Shown here in pieces: positions 8,934 to 17,856 of a stretch of DNA of 64,000 bases. The translations under genes were made by a program, and so were the position numbers. The stretch comes from Actinomadura sp. WMMA1423 (GTDB taxonomy: Bacteria; Actinomycetota; Actinomycetes; Streptosporangiales; Streptosporangiaceae): contig NZ_CP041244.1 in assembly GCF_006547145.1 (NCBI RefSeq), positions 5,952,001 through 6,016,000 of the forward strand, given 5' to 3'. A model generated the notes under the pieces. The model searched no databases, had not been told where the DNA came from, and worked only from the letters and a program-made list of their open reading frames with translations. Every line of letters begins with the position of its first letter. The first letter of the stretch is position 1.

Positions 8934-9683
8934 ATGATGAGTTCCAGCCCCGCGGGGGCGTCCGGGACCGCGGTGCGGGTGCGCGACCTGCGGGTCGTCC
9001 GCGGCGGCCGGGAGGTGCTGCGCGACCTCGCCTTCGATGTCCCGCGCGGTTCGATCGTGGGGCTCCTCGGCCCGAGCGGATGCGGGAAGACGACCCTGAT
9101 GAGGGCGCTCGTCGGCGTCCAGATCGTGCGGAGCGGCGAGGTGACCGTGCTCGGCGAGCCCGCCGGGTCGCCCGCCCTGCGGCGCCGGGTCGGGTACGCG
9201 ACGCAGACGCCGGCCGTCTACGCCGACCTGACCGTCACCGAGAACCTGCGCTACTTCGCGTCCGTCCTGCGCGCCCCGCGCTCGGACGTCGCCCGCGTCA
9301 TCGACGAGGTCGGGCTCGGCCGCAGCCGCCACCAGAGCGCGTCGACGCTGTCCGGCGGGCAGCTCAGCCGCGCCAACCTCGCCGTCGCGCTGCTCGGCGC
9401 GCCCGAGCTGCTCGTCCTGGACGAGCCGACCGTGGGCCTCGACCCGGTACTGCGGCAGGAGCTGTGGGAGCTGTTCCGCGAGCTGGCCGACCGGGGCGCC
9501 ACCCTCGTCGTGTCCAGCCACGTCATGGACGAGGCGGGCCGCACCGACCGGCTGCTGCTGATGCGCGAGGGCGAGATCCTCGCCGACGGCACGCCGGACG
9601 GCCTGCGCTCGCGCACCGGCGCGGCCGACCTCGAAGAGGCGTTCCTCCATCTGATCCACGAGAAGGCCGGGAGCGCGCCATGA
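8934..9683 (+). CDS. ABC transporter ATP-binding protein
   Basis: Nucleotide-binding subunit of an ABC-2 type exporter, 249 residues. Walker A is GPSGCGKTT, the signature is LSGGQ, Walker B is LLVLDEPT and the switch His is in SSHVMDEA. ATG 8937 is an equally possible start one codon later. The stop overlaps the permease ATG by 4 bp (ATGA), so the pair is coupled. Substrate unknown; drug or lipid export is the usual role of this class. Confidence 0.92.
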   Translation: MMSSSPAGASGTAVRVRDLRVVRGGREVLRDLAFDVPRGSIVGLLGPSGCGKTTLMRALVGVQIVRSGEVTVLGEPAGSPALRRRVGYATQTPAVYADLTVTENLRYFASVLRAPRSDVARVIDEVGLGRSRHQSASTLSGGQLSRANLAVALLGAPELLVLDEPTVGLDPVLRQELWELFRELADRGATLVVSSHVMDEAGRTDRLLLMREGEILADGTPDGLRSRTGAADLEEAFLHLIHEKAGSAP

Positions 9684-10414
9684 ACGCCGCCATCACGCTC
9701 GCCACGACGCGCCGCATCCTGGCGCAGCTCAAGCACGACCACCGCACGCTCGGCCTGCTGATCGGCGTGCCGGCGCTGCTGATGGTCCTGCTGCGGTACG
9801 TGTTCGACCAGCCGATGGTCTTCGACCGGATCGGGCCCATGCTGCTCGGCCTGTTCCCGTTCATCGTCATGTTCGTCGTGGCCAGCGTCGCCACCCTCCG
9901 CGAGCGCACGGGCGGCACCCTCGAACGGCTGATGACCATGCCGCTCGGCAAGCTCGACCTGCTGCTCGGCTACGCCCTCGCGTTCGGGCTGCTCGCGCTC
10001 GTCCAGGTCGCGGTCGTGCTGGCGATCTCGCTGACCTGGCTCGACCTCGACCTCAGCGGCTCGCTGGCGTCCCTGGTCCTGGTCTCGGTGCTGGACGCGC
10101 TGCTCGGCATGGCCCTCGGCCTGCTCGCCAGCGCGTTCGCCCGGACCGAGTTCCAGGCCGTCCAGTTCATGCCCGCGTTCGTCCTGCCGCAGCTGCTGCT
10201 CTGCGGCCTGATCATCCCGCGCGAGAGCATGGCGTCCTGGCTCCAGGCGATCGCGGACGTCCTCCCCCTGTCCTACGCGGTCGAGGGCATGCAGGAGATC
10301 AGCGCCAGCCCCGACTTCACCGGCACCCTGGCCGTCGACGTCTCGGTCATAGCCGGCTTCGTGGTGGTCGCCCTCCTGCTGGGGGCGGTGACCCTCCGCC
10401 GCCGGAGCGCCTGA
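9680..10414 (+). CDS. ABC-2 type transporter permease
   Basis: Membrane subunit of 244 residues with about six hydrophobic segments (for example LGLLIGVPALLMVLL, LLGLFPFIVMFVVASVA and the C-terminal VIAGFVVVALLLGAVTL). The conserved ABC-2 stretch RERTGGTLERLMTMPL is present between the second and third segments. It is coupled to the ATPase gene by a 4-bp overlap. Confidence 0.9.
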   Translation: MNAAITLATTRRILAQLKHDHRTLGLLIGVPALLMVLLRYVFDQPMVFDRIGPMLLGLFPFIVMFVVASVATLRERTGGTLERLMTMPLGKLDLLLGYALAFGLLALVQVAVVLAISLTWLDLDLSGSLASLVLVSVLDALLGMALGLLASAFARTEFQAVQFMPAFVLPQLLLCGLIIPRESMASWLQAIADVLPLSYAVEGMQEISASPDFTGTLAVDVSVIAGFVVVALLLGAVTLRRRSA

Positions 10415-10544
10415 GGCCCGGGCGGGGCGAGGGGCCGACCCGCGAACGGGGGGCGGGGTTTACCCGGACGGGCGAGTGCGCCGTAAGCGGACAGAGGGGG
10501 CGAAGTCGGCCATCTCCCTGCGGTGGGGCTGGTAGCTTCGCGCC

Positions 10545-11735
10545 ATGACCTCCCCTGATCTTCACGGCTCGCAGGGGCCGCAGCCGTCCGCCGAGGGGGC
10601 GCGCCCGCCCGCGGGGCCCGGAACGGCCGAGGCGCCGGGCGCCCCCGAGGCCCCCGGCACCCCTGAGGCCGGCGCCGAGGACGCGTTCTGGGGCGGCGGT
10701 ACGGACGGCGGCGAGACGCGGCGCAAGCGGCGGTGGCCCCGCGTGCTGATCGCGGTCGGCGTGTTCCTGGCGCTGGTCGTGGCAGGGCTGGGCGGGCTCA
10801 TCTGGCAGCGGCAGTCGTCCTACAACGGCAACATCGACCGGATCAAGGGCGTGATGCCGGACGCCGGGGCGCGGCGTCCGGGCCCGAACGTCGCGGGGAC
10901 CGAGAACTGGCTGCTGGTCGGCTCGGACTCGCGGGCCGACTCCGCGACCACCGGGGAGGGCAACCAGGTCTGGAAGCCGGGCCAGCAGCGCACCGACACG
11001 ATCATGCTGCTGCACCTCCCGGCGGACCGGAAGAAGGCCTACATCGTCTCGTTCCCGCGCGACTCGTGGGTCGAGATCCCCGGCTACGGGCAGCAGAAGA
11101 TCAACGCGGCGTTCTCGTTCGGCGGGCCGAAGCTGCTGATCGAGACGATGGAGAACCTCACCGGCGTCCGGATCGACCACTACGGCGCGATCGACTTCGA
11201 GGGCTTCAAGTCGATGACGGACGCGCTCGGCGGCGTCACCGTCAACATCAAGCAGGGCGTGTACGACCCCGCGCGCAAGAAGCGCTGGGAGGCAGGGCGG
11301 CAGAAGCTGAACGGCGACGACGCGCTGCTGTTCGTCCGGCAGCGCTACAACCTGCCGAACGGCGACTTCGACCGGATCAAGCGCCAGCAGGCGTTCCTCG
11401 GCGCGCTCGCCAAGCAGGCCGCCGACCGGGGCACGCTGAGCAATCCGCTCAAGCTCGACCGGTTCCTGTCGGCGCTCACCAGGTCGATCAGCGTGGACGA
11501 GGGGGTGTCGGCGGGCGACCTGCGCTCGCTGGCCCTCAGCATGCGCGGCGTCCGCCCGTCCGACGTGATGTTCATGACGCTGCCGCACAAGGGCACCGGC
11601 ATGCGCAAGCGGCAGAGCGTCGTGTTCCTGGACGGCCCGAAGGCGAAGGCCCTGTTCGAGGCGGTCAAGACCGCGCGGATGCCGGACTACGTTCAGCGGT
11701 ACGGCGCCGGGAACACCCTCGGCACCGTGTCGTGA
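10545..11735 (+). CDS. LytR-CpsA-Psr (LCP) family protein
   Basis: Cell-wall ligase family that transfers undecaprenyl-linked polymers to peptidoglycan. The 396-residue product has a Pro/Ala/Gly-rich cytoplasmic N-terminus, one membrane helix (about 66-86) and an extracellular LCP domain with VGSDSRAD, QRTDTIMLLHL, SFPRDSWVEIPG and FVRQRYNLPNGDFDRIKRQQ, containing the conserved Arg/Asp residues that bind the pyrophosphate. A -10-like TAGCTT (10533-10538) ends 6 nt before ATG 10545, suggesting a leaderless transcript. Confidence 0.92.
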   Translation: MTSPDLHGSQGPQPSAEGARPPAGPGTAEAPGAPEAPGTPEAGAEDAFWGGGTDGGETRRKRRWPRVLIAVGVFLALVVAGLGGLIWQRQSSYNGNIDRIKGVMPDAGARRPGPNVAGTENWLLVGSDSRADSATTGEGNQVWKPGQQRTDTIMLLHLPADRKKAYIVSFPRDSWVEIPGYGQQKINAAFSFGGPKLLIETMENLTGVRIDHYGAIDFEGFKSMTDALGGVTVNIKQGVYDPARKKRWEAGRQKLNGDDALLFVRQRYNLPNGDFDRIKRQQAFLGALAKQAADRGTLSNPLKLDRFLSALTRSISVDEGVSAGDLRSLALSMRGVRPSDVMFMTLPHKGTGMRKRQSVVFLDGPKAKALFEAVKTARMPDYVQRYGAGNTLGTVS

Positions 11736-11806
11736 TCGCCGAGCCCCGTCCGCATAGCCTGGGACGGTAACCGGAGACGGCACGTCCAGGGACAGGGGTT
11801 CGCACA

Positions 11807-12727
11807 GTGCTTCGTCAGGCGTTGCTGGCGGCGTCGCGCAGCGGCGGCGCACGCAGGCTGGTGGAGACCGCGCCGTTCAGCGGGGACGTGGTCCGCCGCT
11901 TCGTCGCCGGCGAGACGATCGACGACGCCATGCGCGTCACCGGCGCGCTGACCGGTGAGGGCCTGCTCGTCAGCCTGGACGTCCTGGGCGAGGACACCCA
12001 CGACAAGGACCGGGCCGAGGCGAACGTCTCGCACTATGTGGAGCTCCTGGACCGGCTGTGGGCAGAGGGGTTCGGTGGACGCGCCGAGGTGTCGCTCAAG
12101 CTCTCGGCCATAGGGCAGACCTTCGACGAAGACCTCGCCCTGGAGAACGCACAGCGGGTGTGCGCCGCGGCCCGCGCGTCCAGTACGACCGTCACCCTCG
12201 ACATGGAAGAGCACACGACCGTCGACTCGACGCTAGGGATCGTCCACGAACTGCGGCGTGATTACCCGGACGTGGGCGCGGTCGTCCAGGCGTACCTGCG
12301 TCGTGCGGAGGAGCACTGCGCGGAACTGGCCTACGAGGGCTCGCGGGTGAGGTTGTGCAAGGGCGCGTACGCGGCGCCCGCGGCGGTCGCCTTCACCGAC
12401 AAGGAGGAGGTCGACAGGTCGTACGTGCGGTGCATGAAGGTGCTGATGGCCGGCAAGGGCTACCCGATGCTCGCCACCCACGACCCCCGGCTCATCCAGA
12501 TCGCCGGCGCCTTGTCGGTGCTGGACGAGCGCGACGACGACTCGTTCGAGTACCAGATGCTCTACGGGATCCGCCCGCAGGAGCAGCGCCGCCTCGCCGC
12601 GGAGGGCGCGCATGTCCGCGTCTACGTCGCCTACGGCCGCGAGTGGTACCAGTACTTCATGCGGCGCCTCGCCGAGCGGCCCGCCAACCTGCGCTTCTTC
12701 ATGCGCTCCCTCGCGGGGCGGGCCTAG
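11807..12727 (+). CDS. Proline dehydrogenase
   Basis: Monofunctional FAD-dependent proline dehydrogenase (306 residues), oxidising proline to pyrroline-5-carboxylate. The beta/alpha barrel shows SLKLSAIGQTFD, LDMEEHTTVD, VRLCKGAY, ATHDPRLI, FEYQMLYGIR and VYVAYGREWYQYFMRRLAERP, the FAD- and substrate-binding segments of the family. The GTG start at 11807 is weakly supported by an upstream GGGG. TAGCCT at 11756-11761 is a possible -10. ProC follows 83 bp later, so degradation and synthesis of proline meet here at the same intermediate. Confidence 0.93.
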   Translation: MLRQALLAASRSGGARRLVETAPFSGDVVRRFVAGETIDDAMRVTGALTGEGLLVSLDVLGEDTHDKDRAEANVSHYVELLDRLWAEGFGGRAEVSLKLSAIGQTFDEDLALENAQRVCAAARASSTTVTLDMEEHTTVDSTLGIVHELRRDYPDVGAVVQAYLRRAEEHCAELAYEGSRVRLCKGAYAAPAAVAFTDKEEVDRSYVRCMKVLMAGKGYPMLATHDPRLIQIAGALSVLDERDDDSFEYQMLYGIRPQEQRRLAAEGAHVRVYVAYGREWYQYFMRRLAERPANLRFFMRSLAGRA

Positions 12728-12810
12728 GGCGGGGTCCCGAGGCGGCCGGGCGGCGGGCCGGGCAGGCCCGGCGATAGGCTGTACGGGTCGTTGGAACCCC
12801 ACGTCAAGGT

Positions 12811-13611
12811 ATGTCGATGATCGCGATTCTGGGTGCCGGGAAGATGGGCGAGGCGCTGCTGTCCGGCGTCCTGCGGGCCGGCCGCCGCCCGTCCGAGCTG
12901 GTGGCGACCGCGCGCCGGGAGGAGCGGGGGGCGCTGCTGCGGGAGCGGTACGGCGTCGAGATCATGCCGAACGCGGAGGCCGCCGCCACGGCCGAGACGC
13001 TGATCCTCGCGGTGAAGCCGCAGGACATGGGGGCCCTGCTGGACGAGGTCGGCCCGCACGTGCCGCCCGGCCGGCTCGTGGTCTCGATGGCGGCGGGCAT
13101 CACGACCGGGTTCATCGAGGCGCGGCTCCCAGAGGGGGTGCCGGTCGTGCGCGTCATGTCGAACACGCCCGTCCACGTCGACGAGGCCATGAGCGTCATC
13201 TCGCCCGGGTCGCACGCGGGCGAGGAGCACCTGAAGCTCGCCGAGGAGCTGCTGTCGCCGGTCGGCAAGGTGCTGCGCATCCCCGAGTCGCTGCAGGACG
13301 GCGCCACGGCCCTGTCCGGGAGCGGCCCGGCGTACTTCTACTACCTCGTCGAGGCGATGGTGGACGCGGGCATCCTGCTCGGCATGCCCCGCGCCGCCGC
13401 GCTGGAGATGGTCGTCCAGTCGGCGGTGGGCGCCGCGGTCATGCTCCGCGACTCCGGCGAGCACCCGGTGCTGCTGCGCGAGGCCGTGACCTCCCCCGGA
13501 GGGACGACGATCTCGGCGATCCGCGAGCTGGAGCGGCACGGCGTCAGGGCCGCCGTCCTGGAGGCCATCGAGGCGGCCCGCAACCGGGGCCGCGAACTCG
13601 CGAGCGGCTGA
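12811..13611 (+). CDS. proC: Pyrroline-5-carboxylate reductase ProC
   Basis: Last step of proline synthesis, NAD(P)H-dependent. The 266-residue product has an N-terminal Rossmann motif (ILGAGKMGEAL), the LAVKPQDM segment and the C-terminal family signature (LSGSGPAYFYYLVEAM, TSPGGTTISAI). TAGGCT at 12775-12780 is a likely -10, with a leader of about 24 nt before ATG 12811. In M. tuberculosis proC precedes the HTH and bS22 genes; here about 4.5 kb of other DNA is inserted between them. Confidence 0.96.
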   Translation: MSMIAILGAGKMGEALLSGVLRAGRRPSELVATARREERGALLRERYGVEIMPNAEAAATAETLILAVKPQDMGALLDEVGPHVPPGRLVVSMAAGITTGFIEARLPEGVPVVRVMSNTPVHVDEAMSVISPGSHAGEEHLKLAEELLSPVGKVLRIPESLQDGATALSGSGPAYFYYLVEAMVDAGILLGMPRAAALEMVVQSAVGAAVMLRDSGEHPVLLREAVTSPGGTTISAIRELERHGVRAAVLEAIEAARNRGRELASG

Positions 13612-13822
13612 CCGCGGCCCCTCGCACCGGTCGTCCGCGCCCCGTCCATCCCGGGCGTGAAACCGAAACGCGCTATCGGCGAAGAACCTTGTGGAGGGGC
13701 GCCGCGAGGTGTGGACTCGACGTGATGGGTCCTGTGCGGAGCGTGGAGAAGGTCGCCGTTCTCGCGGTACGACCGGTCCTGCTCGGTTACCATCCAGTTG
13801 ATCTTGAAATCTGGGGGACCGG

Positions 13823-13978
13823 ATGGAAGAGCCGCGCGAACGTCCCGGCGAGTTGCCGTTCCCGGCGTCGGCACTGCACAGGGCGCTTCTCAGAGCGCGG
13901 GTCCCGCGCTTCATGGCCGACCACGCGGCGGCTCTGCTGGCCGGGCTCCTGACGAAGCGGAAGGACGGCCGGCCCTAG
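13823..13978 (+). CDS. Small ORF, 51 residues, unknown
   Basis: ATG 13823 is preceded by GGGGG at 8-9 nt, a good ribosome-binding site. The product begins MEEPRERPGELPF, then has an amphipathic segment (ALHRALLRARVPRFM) and a hydrophobic ADHAAALLAGLL, ending in a basic tail. No family recognised. Its TAG stop lies inside copy A of the 71-bp duplication, so the present C-terminus may have been created by that event. Convergent with the small minus-strand gene at 14127. Confidence 0.4.
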   Translation: MEEPRERPGELPFPASALHRALLRARVPRFMADHAAALLAGLLTKRKDGRP

Positions 13979-14045
13979 GCGGCCCTGGTGCGCTTTCCGT
14001 GCCTGGCGCGCTTGGCCGGCGTGCCCGTGACCGTCCGGACGAAGT
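13975..14045. repeat. 71-bp perfect duplication, copy A
   Basis: Identical over 71 bp to 14454-14524, which encodes the last 22-23 codons and the stop of the HSL-type esterase. Copy A carries the same minus-strand tail but no hydrolase body next to it. It looks like the remnant of a duplicated hydrolase gene or of a recombination event. Confidence 0.9.
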
Positions 14046-14071
14046 ACTGGTGGAACGCCCTCGGACAAGGG

Positions 14072-14100
14072 GTCGCCGGGCCCGTGGAGGGCCCGGCGAC
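14072..14100 (-). terminator. Perfect 12-bp hairpin
   Basis: GTCGCCGGGCCC (14072-14083), 5-nt loop, GGGCCCGGCGAC (14089-14100). There is no T tract on either side, as is common for intrinsic terminators in high-GC actinobacteria. It lies just 3' of the small minus-strand gene ending at 14127 and downstream of the convergent ORF ending at 13978, so it could serve both. Confidence 0.7.
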
Positions 14101-14126
14101 AAGTGGGCTGCTACCGCGTTGAACGG

Positions 14127-14270
14127 TTACTGGCCGTCCTTGCGGTCACCGCCGAAGTGGTAGAGGACGACCCCGAGTGTGCCGATCACCCCGAGTAGGC
14201 ACACCAGGAACCCGGGCTCGAATCCGTCGGGTAGAGCGCAGATGATCAGAGTTGACCTGCAGTGGTCCAT
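14127..14270 (-). CDS. Small single-span membrane protein, 47 residues
   Basis: ATG 14270 is preceded by GAGGGGG at about 6 nt. The product has a short Cys-containing N-terminus (MDHCRSTLIICALPDGFEPG), one hydrophobic segment (FLVCLLGVIGTLGVVLYHF) and a charged tail GGDRKDGQ. No family recognised. It has its own hairpin terminator at 14072-14100. The 183-bp stretch upstream to 14453 holds no other gene I can support; TACAAA-like sequence about 20 nt upstream of the ribosome-binding site may be a -10. Confidence 0.5.
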   Translation of the reverse strand: MDHCRSTLIICALPDGFEPGFLVCLLGVIGTLGVVLYHFGGDRKDGQ

Positions 14271-14453
14271 GTTCTGCCCCCTCGTGTCTTGTTTGTAGGG
14301 ATGACGCCCTAGGACCGTCCCTGCATCAGATACAGGGGCAACAGCGCAGAAGTAGCTGGATCGGCCGCATGCGCGCTGCCAGGCGTTTAGGACGCCGCTC
14401 AGTTCGCTCAGGAGAACCTGTGAGCGCTGGGCCTGGCGAGTACGTCCCCTCTG

Positions 14454-14524
14454 CTAGGCGGCCCTGGTGCGCTTTCCGTGCCTGGCGCGCTTGGCCGGCG
14501 TGCCCGTGACCGTCCGGACGAAGT
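14454..14524. repeat. 71-bp perfect duplication, copy B
   Basis: Copy B of the duplication at 13975-14045. It covers the 3' end of the HSL-type esterase gene, including the stop codon at 14454-14456. Confidence 0.9.
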
Positions 14525-15479
14525 GGGCGGCGTCCCGCATCGCGGCGCTCGCCTCCGGCAGCACGCGGTTCAGGATCTGGAAGACGTGCATCTGCCCCTT
14601 CCAGATCTGCAGGTCGCAGGTGGCGCCGGCGCGGCGCAGGGCCTCGGCGAACGCCTCGGCCTCGGTGCGCAGCACCTCGGCGCCGCCGACCTGGATCAGG
14701 ACGGGCGGCATGTCGGTCCAGGCGCACGTGAGCAGGGCCAGCCGCGGGTCCTCGAACCCGGTCGGACCCACGACGAGGCGGGCGACCCGGCGCGCGGACG
14801 CCGCGCTGATGTAGGGGTCGCGGGCGCGGCTCTGCGCGCCCATGGACAGCTCGCAGGTCAGGTCGACCCAGGGGGAGAACAGCATGAGCCCGGCCGGGCT
14901 CGGCAGCCCCTGGCGGCACAGTTCGCCGGTCAGCGCCGCGGACAGGTGCCCGCCCGCGGAGTCGCCCGCGAGGACGATGCCGGACGCCGGCACGCCCCGG
15001 GCGAGCAGCCACCGGTAGGCGGCGACGGCGTCCTCCAGCGGCGCCGGGAACGGGTGCTCGGGCGCGAGCCGGTACCTCGGGGCGAGGACGGGCAGGCCCG
15101 TGTCGACCGCGAGCCGCGAGGTGATGGGGCGGTGCGTGCGCGGCGAGCAGACGACGTAGCCGCCGCCGTGCAGGTACAGCACGGCACCGGGTGCGGACCC
15201 CTCGGCGCGCTTCTTGGCGGGGGTGTCCCCGGCGGGCGGCCGCGGAACGATCCACTCGCCCCGGACGGGGCGGCCGCCCTCGTCCTCGGGGTGCGGGTCG
15301 TTCAGCGACTCGACCTGCACGTTCGAGCTGTGCCGCAGCAGCAGGGACGCGGCGTCCACCGTCGAGCGCGCGGTGCGGATGCTGGTCGCGTGGCCGGGGA
15401 GGTAGTGCAGGAAAGGACGGACGCCCAGGCGGAGCGCGTTGCTGATTGCGCGGCTGCGAACGCTGGGGCCGTCGTCCAT
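14454..15479 (-). CDS. Alpha/beta hydrolase, hormone-sensitive-lipase family
   Basis: Carboxylesterase/lipase of 341 residues. It has the HSL oxyanion motif LYLHGGGYVV, the nucleophile elbow GDSAGGH, acidic residues in the RTEAEAFAEAL region and the catalytic His in KGQMHVFQ. The C-terminus is basic (KRARHGKRTRAA) and is the part duplicated at 13975-14045. ATG 15479 follows a run of seven G at ideal spacing. Divergent from the AcuC-like gene. Natural substrate unknown, probably short-chain esters. Confidence 0.88.
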   Translation of the reverse strand: MDDGPSVRSRAISNALRLGVRPFLHYLPGHATSIRTARSTVDAASLLLRHSSNVQVESLNDPHPEDEGGRPVRGEWIVPRPPAGDTPAKKRAEGSAPGAVLYLHGGGYVVCSPRTHRPITSRLAVDTGLPVLAPRYRLAPEHPFPAPLEDAVAAYRWLLARGVPASGIVLAGDSAGGHLSAALTGELCRQGLPSPAGLMLFSPWVDLTCELSMGAQSRARDPYISAASARRVARLVVGPTGFEDPRLALLTCAWTDMPPVLIQVGGAEVLRTEAEAFAEALRRAGATCDLQIWKGQMHVFQILNRVLPEASAAMRDAAHFVRTVTGTPAKRARHGKRTRAA

Positions 15480-15644
15480 TTACCCCCCCGTAGGAGATAT
15501 CTGCCTGATGTAGGTATGCCCGTTTCCTCCGTGTAATTCACGTCACAGGTGTGTTGCGAGTTGTGCGCCTCGCGGCGGGTGCCGTGCCTCCGCCGGGCGG
15601 ACGCTGTGGGCCAGGTCACGTGCCCCTCGCGATACCGTGAGGTC

Positions 15645-16859
15645 ATGAGCGGTTCCGATTCGTCCCAGTCCGCCGGTCCCGAGAACTGCGGGCTGGAGAT
15701 CTTCTGGGACGAGCGGCTCATCTCCTACGACTTCGGTCCCGGACACCCCATGAACCCCGTGCGGGTCGAGCTGACGATGGCGCTCGCCCGCGGGCTCGGC
15801 GTCCTCGACCGCCCGAACGTGCGGGTCTCGGAGTTCGAGGCGGCCGACGACAAGCTGCTCCGGCTCGTCCACGAGGAGTCCTACATCGCGGCGGTCAAGC
15901 ACTCCGGCGCGACGGGCCTGCCGGAGCTCGGGCACGGCCTCGGCACCCCCGACAACCCGGTCTTCCTCGGCATGCACGAGGCATCGGCCCTGGTCGCGGG
16001 CGCGTCGGTCGCCGCCGCCGAGGCGGTGTGGACGGGGCGCGCCGAGCACGCCGCGAACATCTCAGGCGGCCTGCACCACGCGCTGAGCGACGCCGCCAGC
16101 GGGTTCTGCGTCTACAACGACCCGGCCGTCGCGATCGCGTGGCTGCTGGAGAACGGCGCGGAGCGCGTCGCCTACGTCGACATCGACGTCCACCACGGCG
16201 ACGGCGTCCAGGCCGCCTTCTACGACGACCCGCGCGTGCTGACGATCAGCCTGCACGAGACGCCGCGGACGCTGTTCCCCGGCACCGGCTTCCCGGACGA
16301 GACCGGCGTGGACGGCACCTCGGTCAACATCTCGCTGCCGCCCGGCACCGGCGACCGGCCGTGGCTGCGCGCGTTCGAGGCGATCGTCCCGCCGCTGCTG
16401 CGCCGGTTCCGCCCGGACGTCCTCGTCACCCAGCAGGGCGCCGACGGCCACGCGCTCGATCCGCTGGCCCACCTGATCCTCAGCGTGGACGGGCAGCGGA
16501 CGGCCTACGCGATGCTGCACCGGCTGGCGCACGAGACCGCGGGCGGCCGCTGGGTCCTCACCGGGGGCGGCGGCTACGAGCTGGTCCAGGTCGTCCCGCG
16601 GGCGTGGACGCACCTGCTGGCCGAGGCGGCGGGCGGCCCCGTCCAGCCGGCCACCGCCACACCGGACGACTGGCGCGAGTTCGTCCGGCAGCGGACCGAG
16701 GAGATCGCCCCGCGCCGCATGACCGACGGCACGGAGACGGTGGAGGTCAGCAGGTGGGGGGACGGCTACGACCCGGGAAGCCCCATCGACCAGGCCGTCC
16801 TGGCGACGCGCCGGGCGGTGTTCCCCGAGCACGGCCTCGACCCGATGACCGACGAGTGA
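15645..16859 (+). CDS. acuC: AcuC-like histone-deacetylase-family protein
   Basis: Zinc-dependent deacetylase family, 404 residues; bacterial AcuC deacetylates acetyl-CoA synthetase. Active-site segments are GGLHHALSDAASGFCVYND, DIDVHHGDGVQ and LVTQQGADGHALDPLA, giving the His-His pair and the Asp/His/Asp zinc ligands. TACCGT (15633-15638) lies 6 nt before ATG 15645, consistent with a leaderless or very short leader. The next gene starts 9 bp after the stop, so they form an operon. Confidence 0.9.
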   Translation: MSGSDSSQSAGPENCGLEIFWDERLISYDFGPGHPMNPVRVELTMALARGLGVLDRPNVRVSEFEAADDKLLRLVHEESYIAAVKHSGATGLPELGHGLGTPDNPVFLGMHEASALVAGASVAAAEAVWTGRAEHAANISGGLHHALSDAASGFCVYNDPAVAIAWLLENGAERVAYVDIDVHHGDGVQAAFYDDPRVLTISLHETPRTLFPGTGFPDETGVDGTSVNISLPPGTGDRPWLRAFEAIVPPLLRRFRPDVLVTQQGADGHALDPLAHLILSVDGQRTAYAMLHRLAHETAGGRWVLTGGGGYELVQVVPRAWTHLLAEAAGGPVQPATATPDDWREFVRQRTEEIAPRRMTDGTETVEVSRWGDGYDPGSPIDQAVLATRRAVFPEHGLDPMTDE

Positions 16860-16868
16860 GCCAAGCCC

Positions 16869-17783
16869 ATGCCCCTTCCGCCCAGGGACCCGATGACCCC
16901 CTTGCCTGAGAACGCCGAGCACACCGCGCCGAGCAGGGAGGAACTGCGCGCCCACCTCGTCCGGACGATGATCGCGGGCGACGTGGCCACGCCGCGCCAG
17001 AACAACCTGCTGCACTACCGGCGCATGGCCAACGGAAACCCGTACTACCAGTTCGGCCTGGAGCTGAAGCCGTCGTGGACGGAGCGCTCCGTGCTGGAGA
17101 TGATGGTCGAGCGGTGCGGCGTCAACCCGGACCCGAGGCACATCTACGGGGACGACACCATCGACCCCGACATCACTCTCGACACGCTGGAGGCGATGGG
17201 GGAGCGGATCGGCCTCGCGGCCCGCCGCAAGGAGTCCGTGGTCGTCGCGACCGGTCATCCGGCCACGCTGACGCCGCTCTACCAGGCGGTCGCGCATGCG
17301 CTGGAGGAGGCGGGCTGCCGGGTGCTGGCGCCCGCCGCCGGCTGGACCTACGAGGTCGAGACCGGCTACGGCGGCGCGGAGCTGCGCCGCCTCGTCTACG
17401 CCGCCCCCGGCGTCGCGATGCTGGAGGGCGAGGACCTCCGCACGCACCACACGCATGATCCGCATCCGATGGAGGCCATGCTCCGCGAGCTCGCGACCAC
17501 CGGTTTCGAGAGCGCCAATATCGGTTCTCAGGACGGCGCGGAAGCTAAACCCCATATATGGCCGGATCTGGCCATCGCCGACCACGGCTGGGCCGGGGCC
17601 GCCGGGCAGGCGGGCATCGACACCGTCGGGTTCGCGGACTGTAACGACCCCGCGCTGTTCGCCGGCGCCGCCGAGGGAAAGATCGACGTGGTCGTCCCGC
17701 TCGACGACGGCGTCTCCGCGCACCACTACGCGCCGCTGACCGCGTACATCCTCGATCGCGCGGGCCTGCGCCCCTCCGGCTGA
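16869..17783 (+). CDS. Phosphatase-like protein, conserved actinobacterial family
   Basis: Protein of 304 residues resembling, from memory, streptomycete proteins annotated simply as phosphatase. Recognisable blocks are VVATGHPATLTPLYQ, ADHGWAGAAGQAGIDTVGFAD and VVPLDDGVSAHHYAPLTAYIL. The His/Asp-rich blocks suggest a metal or phosphate site, but no reaction can be assigned. ATG 16893 (preceded by AGGGA) is a possible later start. It follows the AcuC-like gene by 9 bp. Confidence 0.7.
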   Translation: MPLPPRDPMTPLPENAEHTAPSREELRAHLVRTMIAGDVATPRQNNLLHYRRMANGNPYYQFGLELKPSWTERSVLEMMVERCGVNPDPRHIYGDDTIDPDITLDTLEAMGERIGLAARRKESVVVATGHPATLTPLYQAVAHALEEAGCRVLAPAAGWTYEVETGYGGAELRRLVYAAPGVAMLEGEDLRTHHTHDPHPMEAMLRELATTGFESANIGSQDGAEAKPHIWPDLAIADHGWAGAAGQAGIDTVGFADCNDPALFAGAAEGKIDVVVPLDDGVSAHHYAPLTAYILDRAGLRPSG

Positions 17784-17835
17784 CCGCCCGATCCGGAGGC
17801 TTACTCCGTGGGGACGCCTGGGTGTCGGCATTTCG

Positions 17836-17856
17836 CCTGTCACGCCCTGTGACAGG
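17836..17856. promoter_or_regulatory. Inverted repeat CCTGTCAC-N5-GTGACAGG
   Basis: Perfect 8-bp arms with a 5-nt loop, 53 bp after the phosphatase-like gene. It could be its terminator, but the length and symmetry also fit a regulator binding site. The rest of 17857-18044 shows no gene. Confidence 0.5.

Noticed and set aside
13681..13802. Short GTG-initiated ORF before the 51-residue ORF
   Set aside because: Arg/Gly-rich product with no motif and a start inside sequence without a convincing ribosome-binding site.
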